A DNA stretch of 64,000 bases from Liolophura sinensis (Eukaryota > Mollusca > Polyplacophora > Chitonida > Chitonidae): positions 40,165,385 to 40,229,384 of the forward strand of contig NC_088295.1 of assembly GCF_032854445.1 (NCBI RefSeq), given 5' to 3'. Made by a program: the position numbers and the translations under genes. Shown in pieces: positions 15,201 through 26,584 of this stretch. Under the pieces are notes generated by a model that was given only the letters and a program-made list of their open reading frames with translations, did no database searches and was not told where the DNA came from. Numbering within the stretch: position 1 is the stretch's first letter; each line of letters begins with the position of its first letter.

Positions 15201-18200
15201 CACAGACCACAGGAGACAGTTGCTATTCTTTTACAACTAATTTCGAGATTATTCCATGACCACAGGTGGGTTTGCCCCAGTAACGCAAGGTACCGTAAAG
15301 TTAAATACATGGCCTAAAAATGACATAGATTGAGAAAATGTGAACCAGATTTCATCAAAAACACCCTTTCATGACGGATGACTGGATCATAGTCGTATGT
15401 GACTTAATCATTCAGCCATGCCTATTAAAATAAAAGGCCAATCAATGGGGCTTATATCATCCTCTACTACCCCCCTCCCTCCCTCCCCCTTCCAAAAGCC
15501 AAACGAAAAAGAAAAAAGTCAAGATTTTCACTTTTGGAATGCACAAGTTGTTTAGTTACTTGCTTGTTTGAAACAGCAGGCTGTGACACGAACTGTAGGG
15601 AGCCGCTAGCCTGTGCTTTGCAAATGCTGACACCTCCCATGCAGGCCGCTGTGCACATGTGATACCCCATAGCATGCCGTTCCTTGAAGCCCGTAACGGT
15701 AACTCAGACAAAATTTAGATCGGCATGTCTATGTGTTACCAGTTGTTAGTTCCATTCAATATAATTCAAGCTTTATTCATTTTTGCCAATGATACATCTT
15801 AAAAACATAAAAGATTAGCTTGATTGTTAACTTTCACCGGTGTTGAGCGACAGACTGATCTTATCACTGTAACTCAGAGTGTAACTAGTCATGCGATAGC
15901 TTCAGGAAAAGCACACAGTGGGTAGGCCTAATGGATGGATTTGTCAGTACTTTGCAGGACTTTTCAATACATAATCCGGGCAGGTCTTCATTGCATGACG
16001 TCACCCAACCAGTGTTCTGCGGCCGATAATTCACGCAGGCGATCCAACATCAATGGGTTTTTTTAAGTGAAACTAGCTAAAATAATATTTTTTAAATGCA
16101 GTTTACATGCGAACATAGCCAAAATATTGTATCGAGGAACATTCAGCATGAAAATAAAGGCGTTGGAGTTCTCCTTTAACTTAAGAAATGATGACTTCAT
16201 TCACTGCATATACGCTGAGATAACTATAGGAGAAAAGGAAGTGTCCATTGCTTTTGGACGAGGCTTTTTGACCCGTTCACATGTATTTTACACTAATTTT
16301 CAGTTTTTACTCCACTTTGATTTTCAAACTGATACCTACTCACCCCTTTATTCTGATTACACTTCCCTTGCGTTGATCGCTCCAAGGAAGAGTCTACTGT
16401 ACAGAACTACAGGATCCACATGTCAAGAAAGAATATCTCATTTCGCATATCTCCACGCTGCTTGTTGGGTGAGTTGCAGACATTCCTAAAATAAGTTTTC
16501 GCGCGAAATTTTCAGTCGGGAGCATTGAGATGTGAAAATAAAACTAATAAGAGAGCGACAGACGGCAATCATAACTAGGATATTTAGCTGACAGGGTGAC
16601 AATGCTACGCAAGAAGCTACGGCAGTCAGCAGTAGTGAATGCACTCGTTAAACTGTCTACACGTACACCAGTACCGTACGCAGAGTGCCACCAGCTACGA
16701 ACTCTCAACTAGCTCAACTGCTTTGTGCTGTCACTGACAACATGAAGCCCGAGATCAAGGACTGCAGGTTTGGATATTTCCGACGCTTACTTTCCTCAGT
16801 CACCAGATATTCATGCGCCCAGTGTGGCATACAGACTTCGGAAAAAGAGGTAGGGTTTTAATGTGGGCGCTGGAAAAGACTTTATATTTGCCACATGAAA
16901 TGATAAAGACTGGATATGATCGTCAAAATTTAATGGAAAATTAAAATAAATAAATTAACACGTGTACGACGAATTTTGCTGTTGCTTTTCATTGTTTATA
17001 CTTTGTTATTGCTAAATGTACAACTATCTGTCAGCGAGTGTAAGTAATCGCCCTCAAGTTAAACATGTTTACCTTCATATAGATTGCACGGCTTAATGGT
17101 GATGACATCATATAGTTTGTTTTCACATGTTTAAAGTGTATGCGGTACCAACCTCCCCTGCGGTTGAACAACCCTGTCTGAACACTATGTCGTTACACTT
17201 TGACAACAGTGTTTGGTCGCGTGAAAAAATTCACTGCATATACGGTCTGATATATGCAGTCGATGTCTCTATTCTCTGTGTAGTACGTGTTTGTCAGATG
17301 TGTTAGAATGTGCTATAATTGGTTAATGGTGCTACCTATACATTAACTTGTCTAGTATAGATTACCATTAACATCGGCATACCAGTGAGTCCAGTGCATC
17401 ATTTTTCTCAGTCATGATTGGACAGCAAAATTTATGTAGCCAGGTTTTGAAATGAAGGTGTTTCATTTAGTATTCACAATGATGTGGTATTCCCGAGTGT
17501 GTGGGATGCTAGCAAGGATGAATACTTTCAAAAGGGAAGGAAAACTTTCTACAAATATAACAAAGTGGAGTGTATGGCCAGAATATTGCTTTAGAACAGA
17601 GTTGACCTTTGGACACTCATTCAGTGTTGACACTGGCATATATAATGTGCAGGTTTGTGAGATATACATGTAAAGTAGAGAAGAGAATGTCAGTGGACTG
17701 AATGGCTTGTATGAATCTTTCTGACTTGTGTTTTCAGATTCTCTGGAGTGAATATGAAAATCTCAGATTTACATTTAAATGGCAGATAAAGAGTTTGTTG
17801 ATTATTCTGTAAATATGTTCATGTATAAATGTAATCTCCATCTGTATGGCTTACTTGAATAAAATGGCTTGAAATTCTTCACAATTGGAATTTTGTACAT
17901 TTGCATGTACTGTCATATGTAGGGTCCATTCTTTATACATGTATGCCTACTGGATGAGTTTGTGAATAGAGAGATACCCAAAAAACCATGACATATCGTT
18001 TTGTTAGTAATAATTCATAAAATTACTCCCGTGTTTGATGTTTTAAAGTACACGAGTGATTTATGGTGTTTGTAGTCACATTTATTTTGCAGGAGGTAGA
18101 TGTACAGTACATGCAGAAATGACTCCAAATTGTGGAGATGTGGTTCAAGTTCATACAAGTGCTCCAGCTTTTTCCCCATGAGATGTTTGTGCTTTTATGT

Positions 18201-21200
18201 TCTTATCTGTCCTGATGGTGAGTGTGCGAGTGTGCGACAGGCCTGTTGGAATACTCCTGAGACTGTACAGTATTGCTTTAGGCATGTACATTAACCTATA
18301 TCTACCTGCATGTATGGTTTGACCTCTATATTTTTTATGATATAGGGTTCTCTTTCATACCTGCCATGCCTGCCCCTGTATGTACAGTATTCTAACCTGT
18401 CAGTGTTGCTTCAGTGTTATTCACCATATTCTTGTTATCTCTCTCTCCCACATGTTCAGGTACATTTACATATTTGTCCATGCCCTCATACTGTGAGTAC
18501 TATAGTGCACAGGGTATAATTTTGAGCATGGTTGAGATTTCCAGACTTTCGTTTTCTCACAGAGATTTCACTTTGCACTTATATGGACATTGGGATCAGT
18601 CTGGCAAATTGATATGCTTAATCGACTACATTAGCTCTCAGCGTAAAGCCCCTGTGCTGTCAGGTGATCGCCTACAGCTTAGCCGATCTGAACAGTTTTA
18701 TGTTGGTGATGAATTTTCCCCATATTAAGGTCAGAGGAACTGGTTTTAAAATCCTGTTCAGTCATACAGTTTATATACATGCCAGTGTTCATTGTTTTGG
18801 CTACAGCTTTGTGTACATAGTGTACGTTTACACGTTGTTTTTATAACATTACATAAATACTGCACACATTATTCTGTCAGTTTGTGTTGTAAAAGTCGTG
18901 TGTGTTTTTACTCTGACTGATTATACTTATATACATGTATCTGAATGCATACATTCATGTATAAAGAATTGAAATGGCTAATTTATGTGTAATTTTAACA
19001 AAACAATTCTCTTTCACACATACCCAGTTACACAGCTTTTGACAAAGATAAAGATATATGTTTAGGCCAAGTAGTGTTTGGATGTGTAGTATTCTTTATT
19101 ATACTGTTACATACTTTAGAAATATGACATGATTAAGACTTTCATGCTTCATGGAGACACTGTGAGAATATGAATAAAAAATATGGAACATTGAAGAAAA
19201 CGAGTGCTACCGAGTATTTTTGCTTCCGATGTAGTGTTTGTGAAACATAATTTCCATTCAATGTGTGAACGATGATGTCAGATTTGTTTGACACTGCTGT
19301 TCGAAGAAAAATTTCAGGAACTTTTCAGGTCTGTCTAATCCTGAGTGAAAAGTTCTGAAGGTACAGTATTAAACATGAATCGATGTATCGATTGATCAAG
19401 CAAAGACTTACTACGGATGCCTTAATTATTTGCGCACAGGTGCCAATTAAAGTACCACCAGTAGAAATGCTGTGTTTGTATACAATTTAAGGGTTGTTTG
19501 CCAGTTAATATCTTGATCTTACATGTAGATGTACAGGTGTGTAGCCACAGTACAAACATCTAACTCTAATTCCAGTGGCACATTCACAAGAGTTACCAAA
19601 GTTGCAAATAGTTGTGCCCTCACAATTGCAGGGGTATTTGAACTTCAGTGTCACAATCTACAGTTGTTGATGATTGTCAGTTGTGCTTATTTTACACATC
19701 TTGGTTTTGAGGCAGACATTTTTGAAAATTAGATCACATATATGTACTAAATGTGCAGTGCACTAATAGGTTGGTGAATACATGTGAAGTAAGCTTGAAA
19801 GTGTGATGATGTACATGTACATCTAGCTCTTAGCTGTCTAGGCCTAGTCTGTGTGCACGGATGTAGGTCCAGCCTGTCTTCATCTCTCAGGGGCTGGTTT
19901 CACAACTTCAGCAGTTAAAGACTTGAATGATGTTGTTACCCTTTAATTAAATGAACCCCTGGGATGGGGTGGAGGGTGGGGCAGCTTGTTAAAATGCTTT
20001 CCTTTTGATCATTAGGTGCTTGTAACCCGAGTAGTTGGTTCAATACCATATTTGGACTGGAGATTATCTGGATTCTCTAATTTTCATTATTTTAAGGGCC
20101 TGGTGGACAGCATGTCTTATGTGGGCTTACATGAAGATTGCTTCTAAAATATATCCATACCTCCAATATGATGTATGTCATACGTGGGAAAGGTTGTCAC
20201 TGTTTCGCAAAAGACCTACTGGTGTCCCTTACTTTCGTCATGCAATAAAACTGAAAAAGTTAAAAATTCTTGGGTATGGCATTAGCCCAGACACTTGATT
20301 CCTTAATTCTGGTCAGAATATTTTTGAAAATTGATGCAGCTAGCAGAATAATTTTCAGTTTTCATTATATTATTATAATGTGACCTATGACAATTTTTCG
20401 GAAAACTATGTGAGAAGTTTTGATACAGGCTCGTGAGATAAACCTTAAACAACAATCACATAAATAAATAGTGAAACTTCCTCTTGTAACATTAGGAAGA
20501 AATGAGAAAGGCTCATTCTTAAAGTACAGTGAATTTTCAGGAGTACATTGTTTTGATAAGTGACCCAAAGTTCAGATTGACCTTCATGATTTAGATCGTG
20601 TTCACATTTACTTGTCAGGGGCACCCCATGAGGAAAAAGATTTAATAGGGAAGATACTACTTCTGATAAATAGCCTATTTCATTTATCTTTGTGCGTTTC
20701 GAACATTGCTGAAGGAACATACTGTACTTGGGTGTATATCCAAGGACATGTAAACTACATGCGTGTGTTTAGGGCTTTGTGAGTACTGCATCTGTCTTCA
20801 TGATACAATGTGGTGCATGAAGGTGGTGTTAAAAGCATCACAGGAATCTTGGTTGGCATTCTTTAGCACATTTTGATGCATTAATATTATAATATAGTAC
20901 AAAGATTAAAGTTGTATTAAACTTAGCAAATCGGTATTTTGTAACGACATATATCCCATTGGTAAGGTTGACTGGGCTTCTGTTCTCAAAATCAGGGTCA
21001 TTTTGGTTTTTTACAAAAGTTGCTATTAGTTGCCTCTGTGCATTATTAAAATGATAAGTAAAGTTAAGACCTCAGAACAGTTTGCTTATTTCCCTTTTGA
21101 TGATGCACATGGTCTTGGTTTAATCCAAATGTTTTGCAACATTATCTTTTTCGGTATGATATCAAATATGAACGACCCAATTCAAAAATGGGTGGTTAGC

Positions 21201-24200
21201 AAAGTTTGACTGGTTGTCGATACACCATTTACATTCATATTAACTCTGACGTTAGGGCCGGTAGCATTCATGGATAACTGGTTGATGTGAGAATTATCTG
21301 AGCACTAAAAGAAATTAATGTAGCGTACAGCTTTTAACATGTTGAGGACAGCACCTTTTAAAAGGACGATGTTCTAAGTTAATGAATGTCGAGTACACAT
21401 TTGTATTTCTGAAAGCTAAGGTGGTTGCGACCGATAAAACGGATCTCAGATTTATGTGGTGTATATGTGGATACAAAGAGTCAGCAATCATCTGGCACAC
21501 TGACTCGTTCACACAACTACATTTCGCCATTATGACTATTTAATTTTGATGTACCAGTGTACATGTATAATGTAGCCATGATCTCCACCGGCCTGACAGC
21601 ATGGGTGTATTTACTGCAGACAGGTACACCTAGACAGGTGACATTTTCACATGATGCGGACGATAAATGTGATGAGCGTTCTGTGGGAGTGACAGACAGC
21701 ATCCCGCTGGGAGACTAGCGGCTCTTTGCTGAATGTCACCAGTTGAAGCTTCATATTTATCATTTGCATCGTGGGAGCCAAACATAAAGCACCAGCCAGA
21801 CCTCGATGACATGGTACCTTCATGTAACCAGCTCCCCATGGAAACCCGACTCCAGATATGCCCTTTTAATTCAGGACCTTTGTTACTACCAGCATAAACG
21901 AGAGCAAATAAACCTGCTTGATTGCAGGCAACTTTACTACACCTGGAAGTAAAAAAGATCACAGCTAGCAGCCTAATCATTGTGTACGTTTAGCATCAGT
22001 ACAAGCGTTGTTCAGCACAGGTGGCGCTGCATTATTCATACAACGGCCTTCAGCACCCTGGTTTCTGAGGAATGATGGGGGAGTTTATCAGGATTTGTTA
22101 CGACCCCCAGAACACTCATGTATTAACAGCATGATTTTAAGATTTCACCAACTGACAGCCATTAACCTAAAGGTTAATAGAAGCGAGCTGAAATGGCCTT
22201 TCTTTTTGAGGGCCTTATTGTATGGCAGTTATGATCCTTGTTGGACCGACACATTTTTATAGTCAAATGCTCCGTGCTACATGTATGATATCCACATCCA
22301 GTGCTGCTGAATCTCCAACCCAGCGATTATTTCCCAAGGTGTAATTGTCCAAAAGTATCTTAGCAATAAACTTGATCGCAAACAGCACTACATAGTTTAC
22401 AGCAAAGTATAAAAATTACTCGTGTATATTGGACATGAAGTGCACATACGTGTGCTTATTAAAACGGTGTCTGTGTGTGTACATAATTGCAAAATATGTA
22501 TACAGAAATATGATATAAAAGAGGTGTTATCGATTGTTAAACGTCCCCTTAAATTCGCTTGGCTGTTTACTGTGCCTTCATACATGACCTTGTAGAAAAA
22601 GTCATAGCTGTAAAGACATTGTACGTGTGTTCTTGTACAGTATATATGTATCTAGTTTTATGTACAACTCGTATGTATCTAGTTTTATGTAAAATTGTTA
22701 ATTGTTAAAAAGGAAGAGTTGCCAAATGATGTCTTGTTGGAGATTCGGAATGAGGCTTAAACTTACTGTTTGCACAGTACATGTATATATAGGTGTATTG
22801 CAACACCTAATGTGATTTGTTATTTTTATTTAAGTGCTGTTTATAACCAAACTCAAGAATTTTTATCCTTCTTTAATGGCAGCCAGATTTATAGGTGGAG
22901 AAAACCACTGACCTTTGGTAAGATACTGTTGAAGTTTCCCATTTGTGACATATGTCATATTGGTAGATATATTGGTCTGTCTTGATGTCAGACCACTCAA
23001 CTGAACAGGGAACTGTCCACCACTTTTACCGCCAGAGAACAATGGAATCTTGAAAAAAATGAGATTGATCTCACTCTTCTTTGTTGACCTAGCTATTGAA
23101 TTTGAAAGTCATACACCTGAACTTTTAAAGCCTGCTCCTTTGAAATATATACAGACATATAGACAGTGACACATTGTACATGTTTTAACTCTTTCCACGG
23201 ATGTAAATTATATGCTTCAGTCACTGTGAGTAATGCACATACATGTGTCCATGTATACTTCTGGCCAGGTATCACAACCACAATGCCTACATGTACATAT
23301 GTGCGCGATGTCTGTGGATATGTCAGATTCATGTGCACCATTGATGTCAAAGTACCTCTGCCCACATTCAACATTCTCCTTACGGTGTAGCTGTATTTAG
23401 ACTCCAACATGTATATTTGGTACAGCCACACACATGTTGTATAATCTGCTGTGTGTGTCCTGCATGAGGACATATTTCATCTGTGTACCTTTCTAATTAT
23501 AGTGTTTGCATATGTTTTATCTGTTGTCCATAGGCATTACACTGTACATTTACATATATTTGTTATTCCAATTCATGCTATCGTGGCTGTTCTAATAAAA
23601 CTTGAGTATTTTGTCACATAGTTAACATCTTTCAAAAGAACTGGTTCACTAGTGACTCATGTTCACCATCCATCTGTTTTCAGGGGGATTCGCTGAAGTA
23701 CTTCCTTGACTCACTGGACAGGATAGGACAAAGGGTAAGTTGAAATGAAGTGATGAACTCTATAGAATCCATGACATATCTGTCACAAAATGCAAAGCTT
23801 TTTTTGGCAATTAAAAGAAGAAAAAGACAAAGCAACCTTTAAAGACTATGTGTACAGGCATTTGTGGTTTCATCAAAGTCCTTAGCATTTCTAAGTTTTT
23901 GTTCATCTTTTATAAAGAACTCCACTTTAAATGTAAATGTAAATTTTACATGTTTGTGATAAATTTAAGCTTTGATAAACATTAAAACATGGGAAAAGAG
24001 CTGTTGTTACTTGATCAGAAAGAAAATTGTCCCCACTTCGCCCATGACTCTTAATTCTTTGCTGATTAGATCACTCCAGAAGTTTATATCCTATCGGGGC
24101 CATGTCAGAAATAGAAGGTTCTGATCCCCAAGTTTAAAGGTGAAATTGCGACTGTATAAAGAAATTTTTAATGCAAATCAGAAAGATGCTTTTTGAGATC

Positions 24201-26584
24201 TGTGAATGAAAGGAATTTGTGTGAAGACTAAACCTTTTTATTGTTGACCATCATATTTTTGTTATGGGTCAGTTGGTGAGAATCATGAAGGCATGATAAA
24301 ATGTGAAGTAATTGTTGCAAGTAGTTTCATCCAAGTATGGCGTGTCAGTGCGCTTAACAAAATAGCCCGTGTCTTATGGTCAAATGTTAACTTCCTGTCA
24401 TGATGTTTTCTTCATTGTTTTTGTTGGGAATTATATGGTATGATTGTGCATTAATTAAAAGTTTTAATTATCTTCGAAGTCATGCATTCATTTATTATTT
24501 GTTTAGTTTCGTGCCATGAAAGGTTAGTGAATTCACTTGCGCTATTTTGAGGATCATGACGGTAAATGTCCCCATACCAGTCGCTACCTTACTTAGCTGT
24601 GATAGCAACAGCTCTTAATAATATTTAGACCTACCTTACGTCAATTGAGCACTTGGACGCCAAAATGGTGAGAATAAAGAAGTTATCAGATGGCGGTTAT
24701 GCCATTTGACCTTGACCTCAGTGCTATAGATAAAGGCGTGCAGGCGTAAATCACTTGGCAATTAGATGGTAAGCTTCCAAAATTAAAACAGAGCCTACTG
24801 AATATGCATGACAATTTGTGTACGCCTAGATTCCTGATAGCTATAGCGTACATGTGAGATTTAAAGCAAACAGTCCTGTCAAAATTGAAAGTAGATCTCC
24901 AAAGTAGTTTAGGTGCGCGGCGCTCTCAATGATGAGTTATTTTTCAGAAACTGAAGGCTACATTAAAGGCTCATGTATCATTATCCGCAGTCATGGAGAA
25001 TTGACTGCTGTGATATTTGTACTTGTGACATTCTCTAGTGTTTGCCATGAAGAAGATGTAACATGGGCTGGAAAAAATGGTCATTTGGGTTACTATACAG
25101 CAAGTTCTGCTACTGCACTGCATTGAATCATGTGTGCTATATGTGATGAGCATTTGGATATAATCCTGAATAGATAAAAAGAAGGTTGACAGATTGTACA
25201 AGTATTTTACATGCCCTTTGCCATGTTTGTACTGTTGAGATACAACTATACAATGTAACGAACAAAATATATATTGTAATATGTTACCTTGATCTGTTGC
25301 CACATACGTCAGTGGTACAAGTAATGAAGATTTTCATGCTCACACTAAATGAACAAATAAAAATCGTAATGGCTTAGTTGCAAAAAAAAATTTCGGGAAA
25401 ATTCTTACAGGATATCATAATATGGCTTTCTGGTGCAGTGCATTCTCTGTAAGGTTTTGCCATAATGAGGTGGGGGATGAGTCCTACATTACAGACAGAA
25501 TAACTGATAGGCCCTTTGTGGATGGAAAAGACCATCGAGTGGTACTAGAAGACAATTGGCCATTAGCTGCAACAAAAATAAAAATAAAAGAAGAGCAATA
25601 TACCCATTTCACAGCCCTTGAGCTCTAGTTTAATGTACTTGTTATTTTGGGGGGAGTCCAAATGTTTTCCATAACTAAAATAGCTCTAGGTATGGCCCTG
25701 GCTGTGCAGTAAAATTTAATGCTGTGCAGGTTTAGGATAGGGAATGAGTGTGACAAATTTGGCTGATGTCATTTTTCTTTCTAACACTACATTCTGTTGC
25801 ACGTCCATGTGACGTCATGCCACCACATCAGCGCTGTCTGTCATAGATATGGCATGATTTTACTTAGCTCACCTTGATAATATTGTAGGCACCAAATCAT
25901 TATTTCTACGTTGAGAATGACAAGTGAATTTAAACCCATCTCAAAATGCAGATAGCTTGTAAATACAGTGTCTTTCTGATGTGTGTGTATCAGTGTATTT
26001 GTTTTTTTTTCCAGGGCTATCTCCCAACCAAGCTGGATGTTCTGCATGCCAGGAAGGCCACAAAAGGAATCATTGAGCACAAGTTTGACATAAGGGGAAT
26101 CCCCTTCCTGTTTGTGGACGTGGGAGGTCAGAGGTCACAGAGGCAGAAGTGGTTTCAGTGTTTCGAGGGCGTCACATCAATTCTGTTCCTTGTGTCCTCC
26201 AGTGAGTTTGATCAGGTTCTACTGGAGGATCGCAAAACCAACCGGCTAGTGGAATCGTGTAACGTTTTCGAGACAATTGTGAACAATAAGTCTTTTACTA
26301 AAGTTTCAATCATTCTGTTCCTTAACAAAACTGACTTGTTAGAGGAAAAAGTGAAACACGTGAACATTACAGACTACTTCCCGGAATTTGAGGGCGACCC
26401 TCACAGGGTGGAGGATGTACAGATGTTCCTGTTAAACATGTTCGATGGGAGAAGACGGGAGCAAAACAAACCTCTGTTCCATCATTTTACAACAGCAATT
26501 GACACAGAAAATATCAAATTTGTGTTCCAGGCAGTGAAAGACACTATCCTGCAAGACAACTTAAAATCTCTCATGTTACAGTGA
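1..26584 (+). CDS. GNA12/13: G-protein alpha subunit, G12/13 class (C-terminal 288 codons; three exons)
   Basis: Coding exons are 1-246, 23684-23734 and 26015-26584 (stop TGA at 26582-26584), all joined in phase 0. The 288 visible residues correspond to the C-terminal three quarters of a roughly 377-residue G12/13 alpha subunit; the myristoylation/palmitoylation region and the P-loop GAGESGKS lie upstream of the window. In order one sees the helical domain, the switch I arginine (RKATKGI), switch II DVGGQRS with the catalytic Gln, NKTD for guanine recognition, TTAIDTEN and the terminus LKSLMLQ, which is diagnostic of G12/13. The protein couples GPCRs to RhoGEFs at the plasma membrane and so drives Rho and actomyosin contractility (family knowledge). 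The [10 protein letters not shown] form of switch II resembles invertebrate members such as Drosophila concertina rather than the vertebrate SERKRWFECF. Invertebrates usually have one such gene, so I do not choose between GNA12 and GNA13. Confidence 0.94.
564..829 (+). mobile_element. SINE-A copy (tRNA-derived, AAAT tail), near full length
   Basis: Has the family layout: tRNA-like head with a B box (GAGTTGAAGTCC), CAGCTCATGCTGGCTTCC, the conserved CCACCATAATGCTAG core, GTGAAATATT, and an (AAAT)n tail. Short duplication ATTAGT on both sides. Confidence 0.85.
1914..2084. repeat. Diverged dispersed repeat, copy 1
   Basis: GATTTATTTGTCTCACTAA, TTATTTCTCTACACCCCATA and GAATTAGGG recur in the same order at 14130-14300. 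Family unknown. Confidence 0.65.
2583..2679 (+). mobile_element. SINE-A 3' fragment
   Basis: Only the 3' third remains, from GGTTTCCTCTCGCC to the AAATAAATAA tail, with TATTCTTGAGTAGGG. Confidence 0.8.
3756..3990 (-). mobile_element. SINE-D copy (diverged)
   Basis: Shares TTGTTGTTTTACGGCACACT, TTTCACTCATATGACGATGG and GGTAAGTCACTGATAACTTCC with the 63625-63962 copy. Older and more diverged than the SINE-A copies. Confidence 0.6.
8081..8334 (+). mobile_element. SINE-A full-length copy with 12-bp target duplication
   Basis: AAAGCCACAAAA occurs at 8069-8080 and 8335-8346. Head to tail is complete: tRNA-like head, B box GTGAGTTTAAGTCC, core, and AAATAAA tail. Confidence 0.92.
10446..10560. repeat. 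44-bp tandem repeat, 2.6 copies
   Basis: AAGAATACATTGTTGCAAAG recurs at 10451, 10495 and 10539 with GAACAATATACA between copies. Confidence 0.9.
14130..14300. repeat. Diverged dispersed repeat, copy 2
   Basis: GATTTATTTGTGACACTAAA, TTATTTTTCTGCACCCTATA, CTCCCAGAATG and GAATTAGGACG match 1914-2084. Confidence 0.65.
14646..14860 (+). mobile_element. SINE-A copy, 5' end slightly truncated
   Basis: Begins within the tRNA-like head (GCGTAATGACTCAGGAG) and contains the B box GAGTTCAAGTCC, the core, and an (AAAT)n tail. A block around CCCGGGCTCTGCC is deleted. Confidence 0.85.
16495..16760 (+). promoter_or_regulatory. CpG-dense segment, possible internal promoter
   Basis: CpG dinucleotides are locally frequent in an intron where they are otherwise sparse. 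In invertebrates with gene-body methylation, CpGs are lost along transcribed bodies and kept at start sites, so a local CpG cluster is suggestive of a promoter. No TATA box or initiator was convincingly identified. Orientation is inferred only from the downstream candidate exon. Confidence 0.25.
16742..16849 (+). CDS. Candidate alternative first exon inside the G12/13 alpha intron (unproven)
   Basis: An ATG-initiated frame of exactly 36 codons (beginning [13 protein letters not shown], ending QTSEKE) stops at a GTAGGG donor at 16850. It lies at the 3' edge of a CpG-dense stretch (about 16495-16760, for example TTCGCGCG, GAGCGACAGACGGC and ACCGTACGC) in an otherwise CpG-poor intron. Its phase 0 end would splice in frame to the phase 0 exon at 23684, giving a short G-alpha-like product without the P-loop. 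I recognise no domain; a CxxC pair (CAQC) is present. No G12/13 N-terminal palmitoylation-type sequence is visible. It could equally be a 5' exon of an unrelated or noncoding transcript, or chance. Confidence 0.25.
22865..22985 (-). mobile_element. SINE-D fragment
   Basis: GGTGGAGAAAACCACTGACC..AAGATACTG..ATTTGTGACATATGTCATA resembles the middle of the 63625-63962 element. Confidence 0.45.
23684..23734 (+). CDS. GNA12/13: G12/13 alpha 51-nt microexon-like exon
   Basis: Seventeen codons ([17 protein letters not shown]) sit between a TTTTCAG acceptor ending at 23683 and a GTAAGT donor at 23735. They align with the G13 segment ESVKYFLDNLDKLGEPDY, the end of the helical domain before switch I. 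The exon is phase 0 on both sides, so skipping it would delete 17 residues without a frameshift. It is easy to miss with ORF-based annotation because the open frame is so short. Confidence 0.93.
23735..26014 (+). other. Second visible intron of the G12/13 alpha gene
   Basis: This intron runs from the GTAAGT donor to the T-rich CCAG acceptor. It is AT-rich, contains no SINE that I can recognise, and has no conserved coding on either strand. Confidence 0.85.
26015..26584 (+). CDS. GNA12/13: G12/13 alpha terminal coding exon: GTPase domain and C-terminus
   Basis: This 189-codon exon plus stop follows a T-rich tract and CCAG acceptor (26011-26014). Functional sites: the switch I Arg codon at 26051-26053, which is the cholera-toxin/GTP-hydrolysis arginine of the family; DVGGQRS, with the catalytic Gln codon at 26129-26131; the hallmark stretch [16 protein letters not shown] at 26324-26335; the [11 protein letters not shown] guanine-ring loop; and the receptor-contacting terminus LKSLMLQ. 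All catalytic residues are present, so the gene product should be a competent GTPase. No frameshift is seen. Confidence 0.96.
   Translation, partial: GYLPTKLDVLHARKATKGIIEHKFDIRGIPFLFVDVGGQRSQRQKWFQCFEGVTSILFLVSSSEFDQVLLEDRKTNRLVESCNVFETIVNNKSFTKVSIILFLNKTDLLEEKVKHVNITDYFPEFEGDPHRVEDVQMFLLNMFDGRRREQNKPLFHHFTTAIDTENIKFVFQAVKDTILQDNLKSLMLQ

Larger units (their letters stand above)
247..23683 (+). other. Very long first visible intron of the G12/13 alpha gene
   Basis: A 23.4 kb intron runs from the GTAGGT donor to the TTTTCAG acceptor. Apart from the repeats listed separately, most of it is AT-rich sequence in which I see no conserved coding. Notable contents are SINE copies at 564-829, 2583-2679, 8081-8334 and 14646-14860, an older SINE of another family at 3756-3990, a diverged repeat pair (1914-2084 and 14130-14300), a 44-bp tandem repeat at 10446-10560, G/C homopolymers at 7209-7226 and 12399-12412, and a CpG-dense segment at 16495-16850 with a possible alternative first exon. 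Confidence 0.8.

Noticed and set aside
16067-16489. 140-codon + strand frame upstream of the CpG cluster
   Set aside because: No domain or homology recognised; AT-rich composition and lack of flanking splice sites make chance likely. The downstream 36-codon exon candidate is better supported.
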